NCBI RefSeq assembly: GCF_030913635.1
Contig: NZ_CP133188.1
Location: 496,001-560,000 of the forward strand
Direction: 5' to 3'
Length of the DNA: 64,000 nt
DNA from: Sedimentibacter sp. MB35-C1
GTDB taxonomy: Bacteria > Bacillota > Clostridia > Tissierellales > Sedimentibacteraceae
Position numbers and translations under genes: made by a program. Positions 55,081 through 62,026 of the stretch are shown one piece after another. How positions within the stretch are numbered: position 1 is the first letter of the stretch; every line of letters starts with the position of its first letter. The notes beneath the pieces are model-generated. The model saw only the letters and a program-made list of their open reading frames with translations. It ran no database searches and had not been told where the DNA came from.

Positions 55081-55100
55081 AAAAAAGGAGGTGAAAATAT

Positions 55101-55622
55101 TTGAAAACAATTATGCAGCCTGACCTTGAGAAAAGTAAAATAGACGCTCTTTCCCAAATTAACAAGCTATTTTCTTGCACTAATTTATCGTGCTGTGATG
55201 ATCTCAAACGATCTTATAATTATTATGCATGGTTAACAAAGAAAACACAATTAATTATAGATGAGCCAAATTATATGTGCAATGATTACGATAAATTAAA
55301 TCGCGGTTCTGTTTTTTGGATAGAATTTGGATTCAATGTTGGCAATGAATTTGGAGGACGCCACCCAGCAATCATCTTACGAAAAACTGGTAATAGCATC
55401 TTTGTAATACCATTATCTTCGCAAGAACCATCTAAAATAAAAAATTATCACGTTAAAGTAAATAGAGTATATGGTTTTAAAAATATAATACGTTGGGCTA
55501 ATGTACTTAAACTTCAAAATGTTAGCATTCAAAGGATTGATTTTAAATCCTCTATTGGTAATATAAAGGGTCATGTTTTAGATGATATAAATGAAGCTTT
55601 AAAAAAATCCCATATTTTTTAG
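55101..55622 (+). CDS. MazF/PemK-like toxin with N-terminal extension
   Basis: The 173-residue protein starts at a TTG 9 bases after GGAGG. Residues about 68-170 match the MazF/PemK fold: RGSVFWIEFGFNVGNEFGGRHPAIILRK, then FVIPLSS. MazF toxins cut RNA. The first 65 residues are extra and helical and may carry an antitoxin or regulatory part. No separate protein antitoxin gene is present: the upstream side is an insertion sequence and the downstream side has RNA-like units. Confidence 0.8.
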   Translation: MKTIMQPDLEKSKIDALSQINKLFSCTNLSCCDDLKRSYNYYAWLTKKTQLIIDEPNYMCNDYDKLNRGSVFWIEFGFNVGNEFGGRHPAIILRKTGNSIFVIPLSSQEPSKIKNYHVKVNRVYGFKNIIRWANVLKLQNVSIQRIDFKSSIGNIKGHVLDDINEALKKSHIF

Positions 55623-55655
55623 CAAATTTATTTTTGTCTTGTTTTAAAAACAACC

Positions 55656-55780
55656 TTGACAAAAGTTATATTTAGTGGTATTCTGATTAAGCTATATTAA
55701 AAATGATAGTGTGAAGGGGCGAAAGCTCAGTAGATTTTTTTGAAGAAGAGAGAGTTTATTAACTCTCTCTTAGTTTTTTC
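55656..55780 (+). ncRNA. Candidate small RNA unit 1 with promoter and terminator
   Basis: TTGACA (55656-55661), 17-bp spacing and TATTCT (55679-55684) form a good sigma-A promoter. The transcript of about 90 bases has no gene-like frame. It contains GTGAAGG with a GGGC-GAAA-GCTC tetraloop hairpin, then TTTTTGAAGAA and an 11-bp terminator stem (55746-55756 with 55761-55771) followed by T6. A second unit of the same design follows. Confidence 0.5.
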
Positions 55781-55890
55781 ATAAATAATCGTTAGTTACA
55801 TATAATGATATATAGAGTGAAGGAAACTATGTTTCATTCTAATTTTTGAAGAAATAGGGAAGATATTTTATATATCTTCCCTATTTAGTT
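55778..55890 (+). ncRNA. Candidate small RNA unit 2
   Basis: TATAAT (55801-55806) lies 17 bp after TTCATA. The downstream sequence repeats the plan of unit 1: AATGATA, GTGAAGG, a small hairpin (GAAAC/GTTTC), TTTTTGAAGAA and a perfect 15-bp stem (55852-55866 with 55872-55886). There is no coding frame. The T-tract after the stem is short. Confidence 0.45.
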
Positions 55891-56008
55891 TAACTGTTTA
55901 TTTACTCATTCACATATTCTAGTAATATTTGTTATTATAATATTTATAGTTTCTTAATTTAATCATTTATCTTTACTCTGTGCACTTTCCATTTCTCATA
56001 TGTTTTAT

Positions 56009-57397
56009 TCATAATTCCAAATTATTTAGCCAATCTATCGCTTTATCTTCCCCTTCTTCAATTGCTATCTCAACAGCACGCTTTGCGTTTTCAAGCAGTT
56101 GCTCTGACTGATAGCGTAGCCCAAAGGATTCCTGTATTTTTTCTGCAATCTGCTTTTGAACTTCTTGATCAATTTTTGCCAATGGCATGTTTAACAGTTC
56201 GTTTTTTGTAATGGCCGTCAATATCGTACCTGAACAACGCCGTTTTAATAGTGCTTGTATAGGTTCAGACTTAAACAATACCAGTAAAGTTTCAGAGTTA
56301 ATGCTGTCAGAATCAAGTACATAAAAGCCCGTTGAGCACAGAGCATTATTATACTCATTTGTAACTAATGCACAGCTCTGCAGAGATCCTTCAACTGAAG
56401 CAACAATTATTTGTCCCGCTTTAACTTTTCTACGCGCTCTTGACGGAAGATCTTTCCCAATAACCGTTTCAACATTGGAGATATTTCCGTAACTTCCTAC
56501 ATTACCTAACTCAATATATTTGTACTTTGTATCTTTGAATGGAGTGAAATTTTTATCGTACAAATTGCATATTGACAATACTGTGTCTGTTGTTTTTAGC
56601 AATGTTTCATAGTCATCATATTTCGGCTGATAATATTCTGCATCAAAACGACCACTTGTAAGAAAGCTTGCTGATAAGGTTTTGATAGATATAGATTCTG
56701 TAGATATAGCAAAATCTTGCAAAACAAGTTTTGACATTAGTAAATATTCAGCCTGCAGATAAATGTTATTAGCATCTTTTCTCTTGTTATGAGCCAACAC
56801 GAATAGCTCATGTATTTTTTCTTGAATACTATACTCAAGTAAAGGTATCTGTATTTCTTTTACTTCCTCGGGATTTACATTTGTTTGATTTATAGATTGA
56901 CGACATCTTCTCTTTATATCTATAATTCCATATTTTGAGTTTAAAAACGCCGCTAAGTATTCTGGGAGGAGAATGCTCTTATCTGGTACAAAGCGCACTA
57001 GATATGAAGCAAAAGTCATGCCATTCCCATTTTCATAATACACACCTGTCCTACCCACATGCTCGTATGAGTTAGTGCGATTAAACAATACATCTCCATT
57101 ATTGAGCTTATATTTTAAAAACTGTTCTCTTGTAAGATTCGCATACTTCTCTACACTAAGATCACACAACATATTGTGCATTTCATTCATTCTATATATG
57201 GGATATCCTTCACCGTCCTCGTTCATGCCTATTGAAACACCATATTGTGCATTTATGATACATTCTCCTATAGAAACATACTTAATGTTTTTATTTCTTA
57301 TAATTTTTGCAGTATAAAACGTGCTATCAATTCTAAGATCTTTATTTAGAACTGTTTCAGATAATGCAACTTCACTACACTCAAGCCCATCCATCAA
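56009..57397 (-). CDS. hsdS: Specificity subunit (HsdS-like) of BcgI-type system
   Basis: The 462-residue frame has two target-recognition domains, each followed by a conserved helical spacer (IQIPLLEYSIQEKIHELFVLAHNKR and AKIDQEVQKQIAEKIQESFGLRYQS). The usual N-terminal motif VKY..L..GLECSEV begins upstream of the only start (TTG/ATG at 57397), in the part joined to the RM gene by a frame change at a T7 tract. It may therefore be made as a fusion with the RM subunit. Confidence 0.88.
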   Translation of the reverse strand: MMDGLECSEVALSETVLNKDLRIDSTFYTAKIIRNKNIKYVSIGECIINAQYGVSIGMNEDGEGYPIYRMNEMHNMLCDLSVEKYANLTREQFLKYKLNNGDVLFNRTNSYEHVGRTGVYYENGNGMTFASYLVRFVPDKSILLPEYLAAFLNSKYGIIDIKRRCRQSINQTNVNPEEVKEIQIPLLEYSIQEKIHELFVLAHNKRKDANNIYLQAEYLLMSKLVLQDFAISTESISIKTLSASFLTSGRFDAEYYQPKYDDYETLLKTTDTVLSICNLYDKNFTPFKDTKYKYIELGNVGSYGNISNVETVIGKDLPSRARRKVKAGQIIVASVEGSLQSCALVTNEYNNALCSTGFYVLDSDSINSETLLVLFKSEPIQALLKRRCSGTILTAITKNELLNMPLAKIDQEVQKQIAEKIQESFGLRYQSEQLLENAKRAVEIAIEEGEDKAIDWLNNLEL

Positions 57398-57438
57398 AGT
57401 CTTATATTTGACTTCATTAAAAGGTTTAACGAATGGGC

Positions 57439-59421
57439 TTATTGAAAAAAACTTAACCCTTCTTTTTTTGCAAATTCTATGAATGCCTCAGCAATTCCAT
57501 ACTCTGTCATGCCATCATGGTTATATAAATCATGATCTACAATAAAGTGTTTATGCGAATCAAGTAAAATATCACCGTTTTCATCTTTTCTATATATCTT
57601 ATCACCAGAATTATCTTTACTTGGTTTTCGCATTGTTGCAAAGAAAATATTATAATCTTCTTTTTTAGGGCACAACTCATCATCCCACTTTTGTACAAAC
57701 AATACTGATGTCTTTGTACCTGTATGAGGCTTAAATACATTTCCATGCAAACCAACAACAGCAAGAATTCGGCAACGCTCCGCAATAAATTCACGAATGC
57801 GCTTATCACTTGAGTTATTGAATCTACCTTGAGGTAAAATAACAGCCATTCTACCACCTGGTTTTAAAAAATTTAAATTCCGTTCAATAAAAAGGATGTC
57901 TCTACCAACAGATTTTTGCCATTTACCTTTATTATTCTTGGCTAATTCATAGCGAGAAAGAATTTGCTGTTCTTTGATATCTCCTGCAAAAGGTGGGTTT
58001 GCCATAACAATATCAAACTGAAATTGACTATAATCACTAACACCTTTAGTCTGTAATTTTTTTAACAGTCGAAACCCCTCATTGTAAGTGTCATTCCAAT
58101 CTTCCTGCTTTGTAATCTCATTCCAGCGAGTATAATCAAGTGTATTAAGGTGAAGCACATTCGTTCTTCCATCACCTGCTATTAAATTTAACGTTCGTGC
58201 AACTCGGACAGTCTTTTCATCAAAATCAATAGCAAAAACATTGTCCCTGACATAATTAATTTCTTCTGTTGTACGTTCATCTGTTGTAAAGCCTTCTCCC
58301 TCAGACAATCCTTTAGCCTTGCGAATAGCCTTCCAAATATAAAAAATACTATGAACCGTAAACCCTGAGCTACCACAGGCAGTATCAATTATCTTATCAT
58401 TAACTGTAGGATTCATCATTTTGACGCACATATCAATAACATAACGAGGCGTAAAATATTGTCCTTTTTCTCCTTTCTGAGCTTTGCTCATCAAATACTC
58501 AAACGCATCATCTACGACATCAAGATTATTATTAAAGAGTTTAATGTCTTGCAAGGTAGAAACACAAATTGCCAAATGAGATGGAGAAAGTAATATCTTG
58601 CTTTCTTCTGGAAAAACCCCAATCCATTTCTTTTTTGCATTATCAAATAGTCCTTGAATTTTTTCTTTTAATTCAAAGTCCGTATCGCCGCTGTTTCTAA
58701 ATTTCAAATATGTTGTTTTATCTTTTGCACAAATTAATTCATCATAAAGCTTAGTAAAAATCAACTTAAATATTTCTTCAAATGAATCAACGCCAGCACT
58801 AGCAAGGACTTCATCCTCCATTTCTTTAATAAGATTTCGAAGTGACCTTCTCTCGTTACTTATTTTATCTTTTTTCTTTAAATCTTCATAAGTAAACTTT
58901 TCATTAAGAATATCTGATAATTTTTGTGTAACATTTGGTATATCACTAATAGACTCGAAAAAATTTGGATCCTTACGATTATAACAAGAAATTTGTTCAC
59001 CATTTGTCCATAACCCAATAGGAGCTCCCGTAGCATTACAGTAAGATTTTAGTTGTTCTTTTCCATCTGTAAGTTTTGGCTTTTTAAGCTCTACTATAAT
59101 ATATGGAACCGTAGGACGATCTTTGTCCATTATTGTAATATCTGCTCTTTTGACTTCACGACCAAAATGAATTGGCGTTTCAAGTTGGATTCGACTTATA
59201 GGGTAACCATACTCGTTGATTAACCTATATAAATATAGTTGGCGTACTGCTTCTTCTGGAGTAAGTCTAATTTCTTTATTTCTAATAATGCACTTTATAT
59301 AAGGCAAATTAACTCCACGAACCTTTTTAATAAAAATTGCACTTTCTATAACTGATTTTGTTTCTTCAGAAAAAATAGAATCATCATAGTTAGTATTCTT
59401 AAAAATATCATTTAATGTCAT
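57439..59421 (-). CDS. Fused restriction nuclease and N6-adenine methyltransferase
   Basis: The product is 660 residues from the ATG at 59421, after GGAGG. The N-terminal part (about 30-190) is an HsdR-N-like PD-(D/E)xK nuclease (RADITIMDKDRP, VELKKPKL). The rest is an N6-adenine methylase of the HsdM class: DTACGSSGFTVHS (SAM binding), FDIVMANPPFAG (NPPF motif). No helicase motor subunit is present, so with the S subunit it resembles BcgI-like type IIB or type IIG systems. Its stop is 41 bases before the hsdS start codon, and it ends in a T7 slippery tract. Confidence 0.9.
   Translation of the reverse strand: MTLNDIFKNTNYDDSIFSEETKSVIESAIFIKKVRGVNLPYIKCIIRNKEIRLTPEEAVRQLYLYRLINEYGYPISRIQLETPIHFGREVKRADITIMDKDRPTVPYIIVELKKPKLTDGKEQLKSYCNATGAPIGLWTNGEQISCYNRKDPNFFESISDIPNVTQKLSDILNEKFTYEDLKKKDKISNERRSLRNLIKEMEDEVLASAGVDSFEEIFKLIFTKLYDELICAKDKTTYLKFRNSGDTDFELKEKIQGLFDNAKKKWIGVFPEESKILLSPSHLAICVSTLQDIKLFNNNLDVVDDAFEYLMSKAQKGEKGQYFTPRYVIDMCVKMMNPTVNDKIIDTACGSSGFTVHSIFYIWKAIRKAKGLSEGEGFTTDERTTEEINYVRDNVFAIDFDEKTVRVARTLNLIAGDGRTNVLHLNTLDYTRWNEITKQEDWNDTYNEGFRLLKKLQTKGVSDYSQFQFDIVMANPPFAGDIKEQQILSRYELAKNNKGKWQKSVGRDILFIERNLNFLKPGGRMAVILPQGRFNNSSDKRIREFIAERCRILAVVGLHGNVFKPHTGTKTSVLFVQKWDDELCPKKEDYNIFFATMRKPSKDNSGDKIYRKDENGDILLDSHKHFIVDHDLYNHDGMTEYGIAEAFIEFAKKEGLSFFQ
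57445..57451 (-). other. T7 slippery heptamer at RM 3' end
   Basis: On the minus strand the last RM codons are AGT TTT TTT CAA TAA. A -1 slip on the heptamer T TTT TTT enters the hsdS frame as TCA ATA AGC and stays open into hsdS, restoring the conserved VKYKTLMDGLECSEV. AAGGG lies about 6-10 bases upstream and could act as a stimulator. Confidence 0.6.
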
Positions 59422-59767
59422 TTTCTTTTCCTCCATTGGCTATCAATCTCTTATAATTAATTTTTTTTCTTATTGCAATTCTATTTTTTTTATTTTCAAG
59501 AAATTTTGCAATATCAGCAGGCACTTCCTTTCGTTCTTGAGCAGCTAGTTCAAAAAACAAAATACGATTACTCTCATTGGGTTCAAGTATTTCAATCATT
59601 GCAAATTGTCTTTGAGGTGGTGGAGGATTTGCTTTTCCTGTCAATATATCATAAAAATAAGGCTTCTTGATGCCTAATTTAGTATAAAATGCAGTTTGTG
59701 TCATATTCGCGTTCTTAATTAGCTCAGATAGCAAATCACAAAAACGTATATTATCCTTGTTAATCAA
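59408..59767 (-). CDS. Helix-turn-helix regulator of RM operon
   Basis: The 119-residue product uses the TTG at 59767 with GGGGTGAGG upstream; a GTG at 59776 is an alternative. It has an XRE-like DNA-binding region (NANMTQTAFYTKLGIKKPYFYDILTG). It overlaps the RM gene start by 14 bases, so it is cotranscribed and resembles controller proteins that delay restriction. Confidence 0.75.
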   Translation of the reverse strand: MINKDNIRFCDLLSELIKNANMTQTAFYTKLGIKKPYFYDILTGKANPPPPQRQFAMIEILEPNESNRILFFELAAQERKEVPADIAKFLENKKNRIAIRKKINYKRLIANGGKENDIK

Positions 59768-60035
59768 CAGCCTCACCCCTAAAGTATGTATGTTTACATA
59801 CTAACAATATCATTTTAATAAATATAAATCAAGATATTTTTATAACCATATTCAGAATAATTGCTTACTGAAGAAAAGCAACAACGGCTACGACCACATC
59901 ATAGCCTAAACTTACTATTAACGAACATATAATGTATTTATATTCATTTATATACAGTTTTCTTTTCAGTAAGCATTATTTTATTGTTTATAGTAAAAGT
60001 TAATTATAGGTTCTAGTTATGGGTTGGCTTTTGGT

Positions 60036-60104
60036 GACCATGGGAGATGTCTTATATTGACCATGGTGGAGGTTCTGTAATGACTATGGGGTCTGATGAT
60101 AGTT
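60036..60104. repeat. Three 23-bp iteron-like repeats
   Basis: TGACCATGG, TGACCATGG and TGACTATGG start at 60036, 60059 and 60082, exactly 23 bp apart. They overlap the 3' end of the Rep-like gene. Regular spacing of this kind is typical of iterons bound by replication initiators. Confidence 0.6.
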
Positions 60105-61089
60105 CCTTATGACCTAAGTCTTCAATAAGCTTTGCATTTTTAATTTCTCTCAGTGCTTTTTCTGTTTCTGAGATGCTGATTTTACAGTTGTGTGCTATTT
60201 CATATTTAGACGAATTTTTTCCCCGATTAAGCTTGCTATATGTCTTTACATACAAATATACCATGAGGGCGTGTTTTGACAGCTTAAAATTAAAAATATC
60301 GCCTCGTATTTTAGTATCCGTGTTTTCCTTCGTTTCTTTTTGATGTACGGATTGTTTATCAACTTCTTTAACTTCATTATCATCAAGCAAATCACAATAT
60401 TCACTTTTTATTGCTTCATGTTTCTCTACTACAGTGTTGGCTTCCTCATTTACTTCATGAAATTTTACATCATTATCATGATCTGCTGCTTCGTCTTCAT
60501 TAATCTGTTTAAATTCATCTATTTTTACCGGATTTATTTCTTCGGTTATTAGCTTATACATATTATTTCTCTTCCCTCCATCTTTTCTAAACTGATTAAT
60601 TTTTAATATCAATCCACTTTCACACAGTCCTTTTATAGCAGATTTAACGCTTGTCTGACTCACCCCGCACGCAGCGGATATTTGGCTTATAGACGGGTAG
60701 CATTCACTGTCCTTGTTTGCACATGAACAAAGGTACATATACACTACCGTTTCTATTTCCGTAAGTTCAAGTTCAAATATATCTGCCCTCACTTTAAAAT
60801 AATAATCTCCAGATGTCATAAATGGCATCAAGGTGTACATATTTGATGTCTGACTTCTGTTCTCCCTGTATCTGTACTTCTTGTCCAATATACTTGCATC
60901 AACAAGACTGTTAATTGCTTTCCTTAATGTAGACAAGGAAATATTGCACAACCGGGCAAGTGTATTTCTGGACGGAAAACAGGTTCCTTTACTATTTGAA
61001 TATTTCTTTATAGCTGCATATACAAGCTTACTGTATACATTTGTTTTTGTATTAAATATATAATTTGACATTGTAATTGTTGCGGTCAT
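60052..61089 (-). CDS. Replication-associated winged-helix protein
   Basis: The 345-residue protein has two N-terminal winged-helix domains (about 15-75: KYSNSKGTCFPSRNTLARLCNISLSTLRKAI; about 105-175: CYPSISQISAACGVSQTSVKSAIKGL), an acidic linker and a third helix-turn-helix near 290-325. Such proteins accompany ssb in Tn1549/CTn-like elements and are probably Rep-like or DnaD-like initiators. The iteron-like repeats lie at its 3' end. ATG start after GGAGG. Confidence 0.75.
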   Translation of the reverse strand: MTATITMSNYIFNTKTNVYSKLVYAAIKKYSNSKGTCFPSRNTLARLCNISLSTLRKAINSLVDASILDKKYRYRENRSQTSNMYTLMPFMTSGDYYFKVRADIFELELTEIETVVYMYLCSCANKDSECYPSISQISAACGVSQTSVKSAIKGLCESGLILKINQFRKDGGKRNNMYKLITEEINPVKIDEFKQINEDEAADHDNDVKFHEVNEEANTVVEKHEAIKSEYCDLLDDNEVKEVDKQSVHQKETKENTDTKIRGDIFNFKLSKHALMVYLYVKTYSKLNRGKNSSKYEIAHNCKISISETEKALREIKNAKLIEDLGHKELSSDPIVITEPPPWSI

Positions 61090-61189
61090 TTTTTATCCTC
61101 CAAAAGTTTATTTATTATTGCATCTTTAAAATTTTTGTGATACTATAACTGTAATTTGACAACATTGTATGAGTTGCATTTTTATTCTT

Positions 61190-61222
61190 AACTGCTCACC
61201 GCATATGGGCAGTTATTTTTTT
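61190..61222 (+). terminator. Plus-strand hairpin with T7, with promoter-like TTGACA upstream
   Basis: AACTGC (61190-61195) pairs with GCAGTT (61209-61214) and is followed by ATTTTTTT. TTGACA at 61156-61161 with a T-rich -10 at about 61179 lies upstream, so a very short plus-strand RNA is possible, antisense to the gap between ssb and the Rep-like gene. Confidence 0.5.
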
Positions 61223-61229
61223 ATGCAAC

Positions 61230-61258
61230 AAAAGGCATCCGGATTTCAGATGCCTTTT
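61230..61258 (-). terminator. Terminator after element ssb
   Basis: AAAAGGCAT (61230-61238) pairs with ATGCCTTTT (61250-61258); on the minus strand TTTTGTTG follows. Confidence 0.8.
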
Positions 61259-61274
61259 ATGTTGCCATTTTCAA

Positions 61275-61721
61275 TTAAAATGGTATGTCTTCATCATTTA
61301 CCGGCGTAAAATTATCGTCCGGCAAATCATCAAAAAATGTTGTGTCCGGACTTACATCGCCGTCCTTTGTCCCGTTTGTCCTGTTGCCTCCAAGAAATTC
61401 TATTCTGTCGGTTATAACTTCAGTGGTATATCTTTTCTCACCGGACTGTGTAATATAACTGCCGGTAGAAATTCTTCCGTGAATTGCACACTGTCGACCT
61501 TTAGCAAGATAGTTGGCACAATTTTCGGCTTGTTTTCCGAAAATAGTTATACCTATAAAATCTGCGGTAGGTTTTCCGGCACTTATTGCCTCCTGTTTCT
61601 TATCTTTTGACATCTCCCGATCTACGGCCAAAACAAATTTAGTCACTGCCAAGCCGGTAGATGGTATAAATCTCAGTTCGGGATCTCTTGCTAATCTCCC
61701 GATTAAAGTTACACTATTCAT
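61275..61721 (-). CDS. ssb: Element-encoded single-stranded DNA-binding protein
   Basis: The 148-residue SSB has a full OB-fold and the same acidic tip DEDIPF as the chromosomal copy at 23461-23919, with long identical stretches ([16 protein letters not shown]). It probably coats transferred single strands. It lies just upstream of the Rep-like gene on the same strand. Confidence 0.95.
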   Translation of the reverse strand: MNSVTLIGRLARDPELRFIPSTGLAVTKFVLAVDREMSKDKKQEAISAGKPTADFIGITIFGKQAENCANYLAKGRQCAIHGRISTGSYITQSGEKRYTTEVITDRIEFLGGNRTNGTKDGDVSPDTTFFDDLPDDNFTPVNDEDIPF

Positions 61722-61782
61722 AGTAACCTCCTACTACAATTATATTTTTTATTATAAAAAAAGCATCTTAAAATAAAATGCC

Positions 61783-62022
61783 TTAGTTACCTAAAATATC
61801 ATCCAAGATTCCCGAATTAATCGCCTCTCTTACATCAAGAATTGTATATCCTTTACTTTTAATTACCTTAACCGTTGTTTTCATCTCAAGATTCTCTATA
61901 TCTTCTTCTATTATTTTAATTTTGTTATTTGACTGTTCTATTTTCTTATTCAGCTCGTCTCTTTTTTTAAGAAGTTTCTCAAGAGCCTGCTTCTCTTTTT
62001 CAAGCTTGTCATATAAAGTCAT
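61783..62022 (-). CDS. Coiled-coil protein, DUF4315-like
   Basis: A 79-residue protein with a strong N-terminal coiled coil (residues 1-50, Lys/Glu-rich) and a C-terminal ILDVREAINSGILDDIL helix, the layout of DUF4315 proteins from conjugative elements. Only 4 bases separate it from the upstream NlpC/P60 gene. Confidence 0.75.
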   Translation of the reverse strand: MTLYDKLEKEKQALEKLLKKRDELNKKIEQSNNKIKIIEEDIENLEMKTTVKVIKSKGYTILDVREAINSGILDDILGN

Positions 62023-62026
62023 TTAA

